Shown piece after piece: positions 1-9,118 of a stretch of 64,000 nucleotides of DNA. Within the stretch, counting starts at the first letter, position 1, and every line of letters starts with the position of its first letter. Source of the DNA: Bacteroidota bacterium (GTDB lineage: Bacteria > Bacteroidota > Bacteroidia > AKYH767-A > 2013-40CM-41-45); NCBI GenBank assembly GCA_004295015.1, contig SHNE01000034.1:24691-88690 (forward strand). The letters are read 5' to 3'. The notes beneath the pieces are model-generated. The model was not told the origin of the DNA. It saw only the letters and a program-made list of their open reading frames with translations, and made no database searches. A program made the translations under genes and the position numbers.

Positions 1-1
1 G

Positions 2-421
2 TTCTATCAAACTAGCAGAACCTATTGGGATTATTATACACAGTCTACTTTAAGTCATTACTATTACCATTTTGGGAGCATTATGATTGTTTCAATCAAT
101 CCCGATGGAAAAATTCTTTGGGGAAATGTGGTAAGCAAAGATCAGAATTCAATAGATGATGCCGGTTATTTTTCGTCATATTGTTCCGTTGTTTCCGGCG
201 GAAAGTTGTATTTTATCTTTAATAAGTACGTAAACGAAACATCGTCGGTGCTTATCGCCGATGTTGATGGACAAGGAAACCAGAATACGAATGTGCTCTT
301 TAATGAAACTGAACGGGTATCCATATTACCCCATAGTGGGAAGCAGCTGGATGAGGATTTATTTATTTTGCCTGCTTACAAGGAAAATAAATTTCATTTT
401 GTCCAGATTTCCTTTGATTAA
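2..421 (+). CDS. Hypothetical protein, 3' part only (truncated by window start)
   Basis: The reading frame is open from base 2 to a TAA at 419-421, so the gene begins before the window and about 139 C-terminal residues are visible. The first Met in the window (base 83) lies inside the protein, because the frame continues upstream with aromatic-rich coding-like sequence. The visible part is rich in Tyr, Phe and Ser and contains an INPDGKILW-like segment that recalls beta-propeller or PQQ-like blade strands. I do not recognise a family. A strong hairpin terminator follows at 459-498. Confidence in coding is moderate; function is unknown. Confidence 0.6.
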   Translation, partial: FYQTSRTYWDYYTQSTLSHYYYHFGSIMIVSINPDGKILWGNVVSKDQNSIDDAGYFSSYCSVVSGGKLYFIFNKYVNETSSVLIADVDGQGNQNTNVLFNETERVSILPHSGKQLDEDLFILPAYKENKFHFVQISFD

Positions 422-458
422 TTTCTCCTGTGTAATTTCTAAAGTATCACATTAGAAC

Positions 459-498
459 AAAAAAAATCATGCCTCAGATCGAGGCATGATTTTTTTTT
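459..498. terminator. Bidirectional intrinsic terminator
   Basis: A near-perfect inverted repeat, A-run plus TCATGCCTC, five-base loop, GAGGCATGA plus T-run. It lies between two convergent genes and can serve both strands because the stem is flanked by A-run and T-run. Confidence 0.9.
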
Positions 499-514
499 GT
501 TCTCTAAATATATA

Positions 515-1480
515 TCAGGATCTTTTCTTCAAGTATATTTTCTGTCCGGGTTTGAGTGCTTGTGTTTCTTCAAGATCGTTATATCGGCACAGGTATTTTA
601 CTTTTATTCCCATTGACTGGGCAATCGAATGAATGGTGTCGCCATCTTTTACTACAACAAGGGCCTTTGTGCCGGTGCTTTTCTTCGGCTGTAGATAAAT
701 CCGCTGTCCGGCTGCCAACATCTGATCGCTTTCCATTTCATTGTATTTTGGCAATTGCCAATGACCAAGTTCAAATTCATGTGCCAGTTTTTCAAATGTA
801 TCGCCTTCCCGGGCTATGATATAATTTACGCCATTATTCTGTTTTACCTGTCGGGACTCAAAAGCTTCAACCACTTCAACTGCAGGCACCGAAATCCGGG
901 TAAAATTATTGTTTGGCTTTTCTTCAATTACCGGAACCGTAGTATTGCTTGCATATGCCGGCCCTCCGGTATCATTATCCAATAAATACAGCTCATTATC
1001 CTCTATAATTTTGATAAGTCGGTCTGCATAAGTTGGATCCGTTGCGTATCCTGCTTTTTTTAAGCCCTTGGCCCAGCCTTTGTAGTCTTTGATGTCAAGC
1101 TCGAACAGGAAGGCATAGCGCGGTCGGGTTCTTAAGAAATTTGAATGGTCATCATATGATTCAAGTACAGAGTTATACTTTCTAAAACATTCGTCCTTCG
1201 TGTCATCATCCTGGATATATGAAGGTCCTTTCCAGTCTGAACATTTTATCCCGAAATGATTATTGGCAAGTCTGGCCAGATTGCTGTTTCCATCACTTGA
1301 TTCAAGCAATGCCTGAGCCATGGTAATACTTGCCGGTACTCCCATTTTCTTCATGTCATTAATCGCATCATTTTTATACATGGCGATGTACTCAGCCCTG
1401 TTGATTTTTCTGCCACCATTTGCAGCAACAATCAAGGGTAGAAAAAAGAGGATGCTTAAAAGACGCACTTTACTATTCAT
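515..1480 (-). CDS. Secreted N-acetylglucosaminidase (GH73-like) with two LysM domains
   Basis: Peptidoglycan hydrolase of 321 residues. Residues 1-20 form a signal peptide. Residues about 30-170 match the FlgJ/Mannosyl-glycoprotein endo-beta-N-acetylglucosaminidase fold; the motif ALLESSDGNS places the expected catalytic Glu at about residue 60, followed by NHFGIKC typical of the family. Two LysM peptidoglycan-binding modules lie at about 218-265 and 273-321, both with GDT and NxL-type signatures. Such enzymes cleave the glycan chain during growth or cell separation in the Bacteroidetes periplasm. The gene is monocistronic, ends at a shared terminator, and the start is an ATG directly before the signal peptide. 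Family assignment is firm; exact bond specificity is inferred. Confidence 0.9.
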   Translation of the reverse strand: MNSKVRLLSILFFLPLIVAANGGRKINRAEYIAMYKNDAINDMKKMGVPASITMAQALLESSDGNSNLARLANNHFGIKCSDWKGPSYIQDDDTKDECFRKYNSVLESYDDHSNFLRTRPRYAFLFELDIKDYKGWAKGLKKAGYATDPTYADRLIKIIEDNELYLLDNDTGGPAYASNTTVPVIEEKPNNNFTRISVPAVEVVEAFESRQVKQNNGVNYIIAREGDTFEKLAHEFELGHWQLPKYNEMESDQMLAAGQRIYLQPKKSTGTKALVVVKDGDTIHSIAQSMGIKVKYLCRYNDLEETQALKPGQKIYLKKRS

Positions 1481-1616
1481 AAGCTATTAACGTATTGATT
1501 GGTATGGTATTCTATTGCTTGTCCGATTTCAAGTCCTTAATTTAACGGAAAGCCTCAGAAAGGGATACATTTATTTTCAGTTTTATCGAAATTCTTACAG
1601 AATGGGTTTCAATAGC

Positions 1617-2525
1617 TTAAAAATCAAGGGGCTTTTTAAAATCGAATATTCCACCTGTATGTATGAGGACGATTTTAGAACCCTTTGGAAAATAATTATT
1701 TGAAAGAAGATCTATGCATGCGAAAAATAATTTTCCTGTATAAACCGGTTCCAATGGAATGCAGTAGTGATTGCTAAAGTTTTTGCAAAACAAATTCAAT
1801 GTCTCAGTGCTTTTGGCATATCCTCCAAAGTGATAGTCGAAGAGAATTTTTGTCCGTTCTTTTGGCTCTCCTTGTCTGACTACTGATTCAGGAAGAAAGT
1901 TTTCACCTTTTAGTACCGAAACTCCAATAGTATTTTGCTTTTCATGGCTTGCGATGCTAATTCCGGCAAGTGTCGATCCCGTGCCGCAAGCCACCATAAT
2001 GTGTGTGCTGTCTATCGGAATATCTTGCATTATTTCTACACAGCCTCTAACACCCGCAGCGTTGGAGCCTCCTTCGGGTATCATAAATAGTTCATCAGGA
2101 AAGCTAATCAGCTCAGGGAATTCACGTACACATCGTTCAGATAATTCAGATAAGAATTCAGCATTCTCACGAAGTCGGTACTCTTCACGACTGAGTGACA
2201 ATAAATGCATCCCACATTGTTTGAGAAACGTTTGTTGCGGATTGATAACCGTTTCATCTCCTCTTAAAATGCCAATCATGGGAATGTTGAGAATTTTTCC
2301 TGCTGCAGCGCAGGCCACAAGGTGATTGGAAAATTTGCCTCCAAAAGTCAATATGGCCTTCTTTCCTGAGTTTTTGAAGTCCAGGAGGTTATATTTGAGT
2401 TTTCGCCACTTATTTCCCGATAAAAATGGATGCGAGAGATCCTCGCGGAGAACGGATAGTTCAACACCTGCCTTAAGGCCAATTTCGGTTTGTATTTTCT
2501 GCAGAGGCGCTTTTAGAATATCCAT
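1617..2525 (-). CDS. PLP-dependent ACC deaminase / D-cysteine desulfhydrase family enzyme
   Basis: A 302-residue protein of the tryptophan-synthase-beta-like (fold type II) PLP family. The segment SGNKWRKLKYNL near residue 40 carries the Schiff-base Lys, GGKFSNHLVACAAAG near 65 is the substrate/PLP Asn loop, and EGGSNAAGVRGC near 150 resembles the glycine-rich phosphate loop. Members act on 1-aminocyclopropane-1-carboxylate or D-cysteine; bacterial homologues outside plant-associated species are mostly D-cysteine desulfhydrases, so ACC deaminase activity should not be assumed. The gene stands alone on the minus strand, divergent from the DUF5522-urocanate hydratase pair. Family confident, substrate uncertain. 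Confidence 0.85.
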   Translation of the reverse strand: MDILKAPLQKIQTEIGLKAGVELSVLREDLSHPFLSGNKWRKLKYNLLDFKNSGKKAILTFGGKFSNHLVACAAAGKILNIPMIGILRGDETVINPQQTFLKQCGMHLLSLSREEYRLRENAEFLSELSERCVREFPELISFPDELFMIPEGGSNAAGVRGCVEIMQDIPIDSTHIMVACGTGSTLAGISIASHEKQNTIGVSVLKGENFLPESVVRQGEPKERTKILFDYHFGGYAKSTETLNLFCKNFSNHYCIPLEPVYTGKLFFACIDLLSNNYFPKGSKIVLIHTGGIFDFKKPLDF

Positions 2526-2631
2526 AGCCTTTTTGATTCTGCGCTTTGTAAGAAGCTCAGGAATCGGTAAATTTGCAGAAATTTATTTGAAACGCTATTC
2601 GATTGACGAACATCGAAACGTAAAAACAAAT

Positions 2632-2799
2632 ATGGCCATACATGAAAAATTTGAACCGGAAGATTATTATCTCTCACCGGAAGGCTATATTATTTTCACC
2701 GAAAAATATCATTTGAAGAGAGGCTACTGTTGCCAGAGTGGTTGTAAGCATTGCCCATGGAACTTTAATAAGCCAAAGAAGAAAAAGGATTCACAATAA
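2632..2799 (+). CDS. Small cysteine-rich DUF5522-type protein
   Basis: A 55-residue protein. I start it at the ATG at 2632; the longer open frame upstream overlaps the opposing PLP-enzyme gene and is not coding-like. The centre reads [20 protein letters not shown] then KHCPW, giving four cysteines in a CC-x3-C-x2-C pattern that suggests a metal site (inference). The tail is Lys-rich. This matches the DUF5522 family that I recall as common in Bacteroidota. It ends 11 bases before urocanate hydratase, so the two are probably co-transcribed. Function is unknown. Confidence 0.8.
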   Translation: MAIHEKFEPEDYYLSPEGYIIFTEKYHLKRGYCCQSGCKHCPWNFNKPKKKKDSQ

Positions 2800-2810
2800 T
2801 TTTATTCATC

Positions 2811-4496
2811 ATGCAAACAGAGCTTCACACAGAGAAATTGGATTTAGCACAAAGTAAAACAGCTACCGGAACAAAAATTTCCTGCAAAGGTTGGATTCAG
2901 GAGGCTGCCTTAAGGATGCTCATGAATAACCTTGATCCGGAAGTTGCAGAATGTCCTGAAGATCTTATTGTGTATGGTGGCAGAGGAAAAGCAGCCCGTA
3001 ATGTGCCCGCATTTCACATGATTGTGAAAGCACTCAGAGACTTGAACGACGATGAAACATTACTTATCCAAAGTGGTAAAGCAGTAGGAATTTTACCAAC
3101 ACATAAAGATGCACCTCGTGTGATAATCAGTAATTCACAGCTTGTTCCTCATTGGGCTAATTGGAAAGTTTTTGATGAGCTGGAAAAGAAAGGACTCATG
3201 ATGTACGGACAAATGACTGCCGGCTCATGGATTTACATTGGCTCGCAAGGGATTGTGCAGGGGACCTATGAAACATTCAATGCCCTTGCCGATAAACATT
3301 TTAAAGGCAGCTTAAAGGCTAAGTTATGTGTGACTGCCGGATTAGGCGGTATGGGTGGAGCTCAACCACTCGCTATAACAATGGCTGAAGGTGTTTGTCT
3401 GGCCGCTGAGGTTGAAGAGTGGCGAGCGCAGAAACGTATTGATACAAGGTATCTGGATTTCATCGAGCATGACATAGATAAAGCAATTGATAAGGCACTG
3501 GAGTTTAAAGCGAAGGGTGAGAATAAATCAATTGCAGTAATTTGTACAGCAGTAAAATTATTAAAGCGCTTGTTAGAGCGTGGAATTGTTCCGGATGCAT
3601 TAACCGATCAGACTTCTGCTCACGATCCTCTGGTTGGCTATTTGCCGGAAGGTTTAACAATATCCGAAGCAGCAGTCCTCCGAGAGAAAAATCAGGAGAA
3701 GTATATTCAAATGGCTTATGATTCCATGGCTGAGCATGTAAAGCTTATGCTGAAATTTCAGAAGATGGGTAGTGTTACATTTGATTATGGAAATAATTTG
3801 CGCGGAAGAGCCTTAGAACATGGTGTAACAAATGCATTTGATTTTCCGGGATTTGTTCCTGCATACATCCGGCCGCTTTTCTGTGAAGGAAAAGGTCCGT
3901 TTCGTTGGGCTGCCCTCTCCGGAGATCCACAGGATATTTTAGAAACCGACAAAGTAATTCTGGAACTTTTTCCTGAGAACAAGTCGCTGCATCGTTGGAT
4001 AAAAATGGCACAGGAACGAATTGCATTTCAAGGTTTGCCGGCCAGAATTTGCTGGTTAGGAATGGGAGAAAGGGAAAAAGCCGGACTTGCTTTCAATGAA
4101 TTGGTGAAGAAAGGAATCGTTAAAGCTCCCCTGGTGATCGGAAGGGATCATTTGGATACGGGTTCAGTTGCATCTCCCAACCGGGAAACAGAGGCTATGC
4201 TTGATGGGAGTGATGCTGTGGCTGATTGGCCTGTGCTAAACGCACTTATTAATACTGCAGGAGGAGCCAGTTGGGTATCATTGCATCATGGGGGAGGTGT
4301 CGGAATGGGCTACTCCATTCACGCCGGTATGGTGATCGTAGCAGATGGTACTGATGATGCTCATCGTCGTTTAAAAAGAGTACTTAATAATGATCCGGCA
4401 ATGGGAGTTATACGACATGCAGATGCAGGATATGACATAGCAAAAGATACCGCGAGGAAATTTCGACTTAACATCGAGGATCATTTTAAATCATAG
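2811..4496 (+). CDS. hutU: Urocanate hydratase
   Basis: A 561-residue enzyme that converts urocanate to imidazolone propionate in histidine degradation, using a tightly bound NAD+ as electrophile. Visible family marks are [10 protein letters not shown] near residue 55, the glycine-rich NAD motif [10 protein letters not shown] near 178, [11 protein letters not shown] near 330 and the C-terminal [14 protein letters not shown] block. Length is normal for bacterial HutU (about 555 residues). No other hut genes (hutH, hutI, hutG) are present in the window, so this copy is detached from a hut operon; it follows the DUF5522 gene after 11 bases. Identification is firm. Confidence 0.97.
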   Translation: MQTELHTEKLDLAQSKTATGTKISCKGWIQEAALRMLMNNLDPEVAECPEDLIVYGGRGKAARNVPAFHMIVKALRDLNDDETLLIQSGKAVGILPTHKDAPRVIISNSQLVPHWANWKVFDELEKKGLMMYGQMTAGSWIYIGSQGIVQGTYETFNALADKHFKGSLKAKLCVTAGLGGMGGAQPLAITMAEGVCLAAEVEEWRAQKRIDTRYLDFIEHDIDKAIDKALEFKAKGENKSIAVICTAVKLLKRLLERGIVPDALTDQTSAHDPLVGYLPEGLTISEAAVLREKNQEKYIQMAYDSMAEHVKLMLKFQKMGSVTFDYGNNLRGRALEHGVTNAFDFPGFVPAYIRPLFCEGKGPFRWAALSGDPQDILETDKVILELFPENKSLHRWIKMAQERIAFQGLPARICWLGMGEREKAGLAFNELVKKGIVKAPLVIGRDHLDTGSVASPNRETEAMLDGSDAVADWPVLNALINTAGGASWVSLHHGGGVGMGYSIHAGMVIVADGTDDAHRRLKRVLNNDPAMGVIRHADAGYDIAKDTARKFRLNIEDHFKS

Positions 4497-4570
4497 AAAC
4501 AAATGAGCGGTTTTACAGATTCTCTGATTGCGGCAAGGTTATTGCTTCCAGGAGGTCATTATTTATTCCC

Positions 4571-4984
4571 ATGAAAAATAGAAATTCAATAGTACTCTTA
4601 TGCATGTTCCTTGGTTCAATGCTTTTCATCAGCTCCTGCGAGAAGACGAATGACGAACTGGATACTGATAATCGTGAGAAGTTTTTAGGCATCTGGCGCG
4701 CAGTTTCAACCGGACCGGGTGGGGACGTAAATTTCAATATGAATATTACGGCTTCGAACAGTGATCCTTCAGAAATTTTAATGGAAAATTTTGATGCTCT
4801 GGGAAACGGAACGTATGTAGCCGGAAATATAAGCGGAAATTCAATTTCTATTCCAAGAAATCTTGTTCACTCTGACACGATTATCGGGGAAGGCAGGTAC
4901 CTCAGCGACAAAACTCTGTCTTTTACCTATGAAGTGCGTGATGGTCAAACGGTAGAAAACCGGTCGGCAACAGCGAGAAGATAA
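4571..4984 (+). CDS. Small lipoprotein of unknown function
   Basis: A 137-residue protein with a lipoprotein signal: a hydrophobic stretch ends in LFISSCEK, placing the acylated Cys at residue 23. The rest has the composition of a small beta-rich, lipocalin-like domain (FLGIWRAVS, then alternating strands), a common architecture in Bacteroidetes lipoproteins that often begins with a GxW motif. It lies 74 bases after hutU but nothing ties it to histidine metabolism. Localisation is well supported; function is unknown. Confidence 0.75.
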   Translation: MKNRNSIVLLCMFLGSMLFISSCEKTNDELDTDNREKFLGIWRAVSTGPGGDVNFNMNITASNSDPSEILMENFDALGNGTYVAGNISGNSISIPRNLVHSDTIIGEGRYLSDKTLSFTYEVRDGQTVENRSATARR

Positions 4985-5098
4985 TTTGTACTATTTAATT
5001 ACAAAGCTGTCCTCTCAGATTTTATCGTAGATTTCTTCATGCTGAGCGGTAGACTCAGAAATTTGGATTTACCAACTTCAAATAATCGCTTTATTTTT

Positions 5099-5758
5099 TT
5101 AAGCTAATTCAGCAAGAACAGTTTCTCCGCCACGCACTTTATCCTCAAGACTAACATTTATTTTGGTTCCTAGCGGCAGGTAAAGGTCAACCCGGGAACC
5201 GAATTTGATAAAACCCATCTCTCCACCCTGAGTCGCTGAATCACCGCTTTTAGAATAGCAAACTATTCTCCTGGCTAAAGCGCCCGCAATCTGACGGAAC
5301 AGGATGGGGACTTTAGCGTTGGTTTCAACAACAACTGTTGTTCTCTCATTATCCGTTGAAGATTTCGGATGCCATGCAACCAGATACAAACCCGGATGGT
5401 ATTTAGAATAAGTTACTTTTCCACTCACAGGATAGCGGTTCACGTGCACATTAATTGGCGACATGAAAATCGATACCTGAATGCGTCTGTCTTTTAATAC
5501 TTCTGTTTCATTCGTTTCTTCTATTACAACTACTTTTCCATCGGCAGGTGCGATGATGTGTTTTTCATTTATCGGAGTAGTACGTTTTGGGTGGCGGAAA
5601 AACTGGAGAACAATAAGAAACAAAACAATCGAAATGACTAAAATAAAGGTTTGAATGATCGGCCAGTTGTGAAGAAACTGTGCGCTTATACCATTGAGTA
5701 ATCCCATTAAAAGAATGGTGATTAAAAGTGAAGGGTATCCTTCTTTATGAATTGTCAT
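5099..5758 (-). CDS. psd: Phosphatidylserine decarboxylase, short type
   Basis: A 219-residue proenzyme that makes phosphatidylethanolamine from phosphatidylserine. One or two N-terminal membrane segments (about residues 8-50) precede the catalytic domain. The autocleavage site is Gly187-Ser188 in the motif IKFGSRVDLYLP; cleavage would give a pyruvoyl group on the new alpha chain. Other family marks are APADGKVV near 87, FMSPINVHVNR near 117 and the WHPKSSTDNERT segment. The short form is usual in Bacteroidetes. It is the last gene of a minus-strand block that also encodes CdsA, the upstream CDP-diacylglycerol step, so the block covers two steps of the same pathway. Confidence 0.95.
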   Translation of the reverse strand: MTIHKEGYPSLLITILLMGLLNGISAQFLHNWPIIQTFILVISIVLFLIVLQFFRHPKRTTPINEKHIIAPADGKVVVIEETNETEVLKDRRIQVSIFMSPINVHVNRYPVSGKVTYSKYHPGLYLVAWHPKSSTDNERTTVVVETNAKVPILFRQIAGALARRIVCYSKSGDSATQGGEMGFIKFGSRVDLYLPLGTKINVSLEDKVRGGETVLAELA

Positions 5759-5800
5759 CTAACTGATCTTGTTTTATTTTATGGAATAATAATACTTAGC

Positions 5801-7096
5801 TTAATATGAACCTCTGGACTTTATGGCTGTAGCAACTTTTTCAAGGGCAAACATATAGGCAGCTATCCTTAGAGATACTTTATATTTCTGTGACATCTTC
5901 CACACATTGTTGAATGCCCTGGACATAGATCTGTCGGCGCGTTTGTGAATTTCATCCACAGCATAATAATATCCGAAACGATTTTGTGTCCATTCGAAAT
6001 AGGAGACAGTTACACCTCCGCCATTGGCCAGAATATCCGGTACAACAATAATTCCATTCTCCTGAAGAATTTCATCAGCACCGGCAGTAATAGGCCCGTT
6101 GGCACCTTCGACAATCAGCTTTGCTTTTATATCATTTGCATTTTTTCTGCTGATTTGATTTTCTAATGCACATGGAGCCAGGATACTTACTTCAAGCGTA
6201 AGTAATTCTTCATTGGTAATTTCCTTCCCGCCTTTGAATCCTTTTAGTACGCCATTATTTTCATTCCTGAATGCAATCGCTTTTTGTATGTCTATGCCTT
6301 TAGGATTGTGCCATGCTCCTGTGTGATCACTAATAGCTACAATACGGACCCCTTCAAGCTCCATATATTTCGCAGTGATAGAACCGACATTCCCGAATCC
6401 CTGAACTGCGGCTGTGGCCTTACTAAGGTTCAGTTTCATTTTTTTTGCTGCTTCAACGGTTGCCACATTTACTCCGCGGCCGGTAGCTTCGACTCTTCCC
6501 TCTGAACCACCAAGATGCAGTGGTTTTCCGGTGACAACGCCCGGAGTGAATTCGCCTTTGAGCTTTGAGTACTCATCTACAATCCACGCCATTTCTCTTG
6601 GTCCTGTTGCAACATCCGGAGCCGGTATATCCTTGTCAACACCAAAGACATCGCGAAGTGCAACAGTATATGCTCGTGTAAGCCTTTCCAGTTCGCCTTC
6701 TGACATTTTCGAAGGATCACAGGTGATACCGCCCTTGGCTCCGCCATAAGGTATATCTGCAACAGCGCATTTCCATGTCATCCAGGCGGCGAGTGCTTTT
6801 ACTTCATCGAGGTTTACATCCATGGAATAACGGATACCTCCTTTTGAAGGGCCTCGGCTAGTGCTATGTACAATTCGGTAACCTTCGAAGACTTGCATTT
6901 TCCCGTTGTCCATTTTCACCGGAAGACTTACCAGATATTGTCGATCAGGTGATTTTAAAATATTGTATGTTTCCTCATCCAGCCCGATAATTTTTGCAGC
7001 CTCCTGAAATCGCTGCATCATTGATTCGTAGGGATTGTTTGATTCGGTCTGGCTTAAGTCTAGTGCTTTTTTCTTTTTGATTCCTGCAGTGATCAT
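5801..7096 (-). CDS. Glu/Leu/Phe/Val dehydrogenase family: glutamate dehydrogenase
   Basis: A 431-residue oxidative deaminase interconverting glutamate and 2-oxoglutarate with NAD(P). Residues about 40-190 form the Glu_dehydrog N domain; the PYGGAKGGI motif near 115 contains the catalytic Lys, with KGGIRY just before it. The C-terminal Rossmann domain shows VQGFGNVGS near 225. The tail segment NGGGVTVSYFEWTQN is the usual substrate loop. It lies between cdsA and psd with gaps of 141 and 42 bases. A second, divergent family member is present at 47317, so two paralogous dehydrogenases coexist here. Cofactor preference cannot be read safely. Confidence 0.93.
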   Translation of the reverse strand: MITAGIKKKKALDLSQTESNNPYESMMQRFQEAAKIIGLDEETYNILKSPDRQYLVSLPVKMDNGKMQVFEGYRIVHSTSRGPSKGGIRYSMDVNLDEVKALAAWMTWKCAVADIPYGGAKGGITCDPSKMSEGELERLTRAYTVALRDVFGVDKDIPAPDVATGPREMAWIVDEYSKLKGEFTPGVVTGKPLHLGGSEGRVEATGRGVNVATVEAAKKMKLNLSKATAAVQGFGNVGSITAKYMELEGVRIVAISDHTGAWHNPKGIDIQKAIAFRNENNGVLKGFKGGKEITNEELLTLEVSILAPCALENQISRKNANDIKAKLIVEGANGPITAGADEILQENGIIVVPDILANGGGVTVSYFEWTQNRFGYYYAVDEIHKRADRSMSRAFNNVWKMSQKYKVSLRIAAYMFALEKVATAIKSRGSY

Positions 7097-7237
7097 TCCG
7101 TCTGTTTTATGGCAACGAAGTTAATAATATTAATCTGTCTGCCTGTTCGGCAAATATAAGTGTGTGATTTTTAGCCGTATGGCTTTGAGGTTTAGCTCTT
7201 GTAGGAGATACTTATGCTGATAAGAGGCAATGAGTTT

Positions 7238-8062
7238 TTAGGAGAAAAGTAAGTGGAATACAAATACAAATGGTGCTGAAACGAAAAGTCCGTCGAAGCG
7301 GTCCAACACCCCGCCGTGCCCGGGCAATAAATTTCCAGAATCTTTTTTGTTCAGACTTCTTTTGAATAGTGATTCTACCAAATCTCCAAATGCACCGGAA
7401 ACAATAATGATACCTGCGGTGATCAACCAGTCAGTCAAAGTAAAACTCGATACAAAGTATGAGACTGCAAATGCAGCCAGCGTGCCCATTACCGCTCCTC
7501 CTATAAATCCTTCCCAGGTTTTTTTTGGAGAGATTCTTTCAAATAGTTTATGTTTTCCCAGATACTTTCCTACAAAATAGGCTCCGATATCTGTTGACCA
7601 TAATATCATAAAGAAGCCAAGAATGTTTCCTCCATTGTAACCTGAATCATTTGCCTCTGAAGATTGAAAAGCGAAAAGGTAAAACATAAATAGGGGCGCT
7701 ATGATATAAATGAAGCCCAATAATGTAAAGGCAATATTCGTGAATGGTTTTAACGAGTGAGTGTACAGTTCACGAATGAAGATCAAGGATGGAACGATCA
7801 GGATTAGTGGTAATAGGTTGACAGGTATTTCGAAGGCACTGTGCAGCAAAGGTGCCAGAAATGGGAGTACTCCTAATATTAACCCGAACGATATTTGAGG
7901 CTGAACACCATCGTCTTTGCAAAGGCGGTAAAATTCAAGTAAGCATAAGACAGCCATTAAGATGAGTAAAAGTAAGAAGCTGGTCTCACTCCATAGTATT
8001 GCACTGATCATGATAAAAGCACCGGGGATTCCGGTAGCGAATCGCTTTGCAAGATTGTTCAC
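7238..8062 (-). CDS. cdsA: Phosphatidate cytidylyltransferase (CDP-diacylglycerol synthase)
   Basis: A 274-residue integral membrane enzyme that makes CDP-diacylglycerol from phosphatidate and CTP, the entry point to phosphatidylserine and phosphatidylglycerol. About seven or eight hydrophobic segments are visible. The family signature covers the C-terminal third: DIGAYFVGKYLGKHK, SPKKTWEGFIGG, then KRSLNKKDSGNLLPGHGGVL and DRFDGL. The ATG overlaps the stop of the DUF2007 gene by four bases, indicating translational coupling. Downstream psd uses a product made from its product. Confidence 0.96.
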   Translation of the reverse strand: MNNLAKRFATGIPGAFIMISAILWSETSFLLLLILMAVLCLLEFYRLCKDDGVQPQISFGLILGVLPFLAPLLHSAFEIPVNLLPLILIVPSLIFIRELYTHSLKPFTNIAFTLLGFIYIIAPLFMFYLFAFQSSEANDSGYNGGNILGFFMILWSTDIGAYFVGKYLGKHKLFERISPKKTWEGFIGGAVMGTLAAFAVSYFVSSFTLTDWLITAGIIIVSGAFGDLVESLFKRSLNKKDSGNLLPGHGGVLDRFDGLFVSAPFVFVFHLLFS

Positions 8063-8265
8063 AGGCTGTTTTGTTCAATTAAAACTTGTGCAAGGATAGC
8101 GTTTTCTTCAGAAACATATACTTCAATATCGCCAATGCTGATATAGCTCGAATCTCTTTTGTCGACAACAACTGATGGAATATCATTATCCGCAAGAACG
8201 GCTCTGACGATTTCGACCAGGTGTATTTTATTACTGATGTAAATTCTTTTCCATTCCTTCTCCAT
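8059..8265 (-). CDS. DUF2007 small protein
   Basis: A 68-residue protein matching the DUF2007 (putative signal-transducing protein) fold: IYISNKIHLVEIVRAVLADNDI and a short second half resembling an ACT/PII-like beta-alpha unit (IEVYVSEENAILAQVLIE). The ATG lies 9 bases downstream of the LUD frame end and the stop overlaps the cdsA start by four bases, so it is inside the rsfS-ftsH-LUD-cdsA transcription unit. The role is unknown; location next to cdsA is a feature I recall from other Bacteroidota. Confidence 0.8.
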   Translation of the reverse strand: MEKEWKRIYISNKIHLVEIVRAVLADNDIPSVVVDKRDSSYISIGDIEVYVSEENAILAQVLIEQNSL

Positions 8266-8274
8266 AATATTGTC

Positions 8275-8925
8275 TCAGGAAAGGTTGGAGTCGTCGATGA
8301 GAAAAACAAAAATATCACGCGGGCCATGCGCTGGAGACACAAGGGTTTTTTCAATATCTGCTGTGCGACTCGGGCCTGTTAAGGAGGCTATCATGGAAGG
8401 AATCTGATCGCTGTACTTATTTTTAATCAAAAGCAGCGCATCCTTCATTTCAGGTACAAGCTGAGAGGAATATGCGATGACGATATGTGAGGTGGGTACA
8501 GGAAATAATTTTCTTCCCGAACCCTGACGGGAAGAAACAATGACACTTCCCAAACGGGCAACCAATGCTTCACATTAAGGTAGACCTACCATGCCTTCGG
8601 GCAGATCATAATCTTCCGTCGTATAAGGAAATTCAGCTTCGTCTAAAAAGTCGGTAATGTTTTTCTCCCAAACATGAAATCTGGTCCATTCAAATTGCTT
8701 GGAAAGGTCCATAATATGTTCCAGTATTTCCAACTTGTTTTCACAAAACACAAATTTTCCTCCGACTGCCTGAAAAGCCATGGCAAATTGTTCCTCCAGA
8801 CTTTGATCTTGCGTAGCATAAATGTTTTTATCCCAGTCAATCGCCGGAAATCGAGGAGGCGTTTTATTGATCAAAGCCTGCCGAATTTTTTTTAACATTT
8901 TCTCTCTGGATGTGCTGTCTTGCAT
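8275..8925 (-). pseudogene. LUD-domain (LutC-like) protein interrupted by an in-frame TAA
   Basis: The frame from the ATG at 8925 encodes 116 residues, ending in LPEGMVGLP, then a TAA at 8577-8575. The same frame continues directly with CEALVARLGSVIVSS and runs to 8275. Together they make about 215 residues, the usual size of the LUD proteins found between ftsH and cdsA in Bacteroidetes. The post-stop segment matches the conserved 'CE-x-LVAR-x-GS-x-x-x-SS' block of the family, so the stop falls in the core of one conserved gene with no frame change. It is a nonsense mutation, a strain polymorphism or a base-call error. LUD proteins are linked to lactate utilisation, but the role of this orphan type is unknown. 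Confidence 0.85.
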
Positions 8926-9067
8926 GGTATAATTTCAACAGGAGCGAAGATACAAAATGAGAGCAGAAAGGACCATTTTAGATGATTTTATTATGCCTTC
9001 TGATTAATAGATCTGATGAGAAAGCCATCGGAAATTATTGTAGACTGTTTGTATTTTTATCCATGAA

Positions 9068-9101
9068 AAACGGCTCATTTTCCTTAGAAGATGAGCCGTT
9101 T
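9068..9101 (-). terminator. Intrinsic terminator of ftsH
   Basis: Inverted repeat AAACGGCTCAT / ATGAGCCGTTT with a 12-base loop and a following T-run on the minus strand, 18 bases beyond the ftsH stop. It may partly separate ftsH from the LUD-cdsA genes downstream. Confidence 0.8.
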
Positions 9102-9118
9102 AATAAATAATTGCGGAT

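Noticed and set aside
2326..2631. N-terminal extension of the DUF5522 frame
   Set aside because: It overlaps the opposing PLP-enzyme gene and is not conserved-looking; the ATG at 2632 gives the expected family start.
8575..8577. Stop-codon recoding (e.g. selenocysteine) in the LUD gene
   Set aside because: The codon is TAA, not TGA, and TAA terminates other genes here; no recoding signal is visible.
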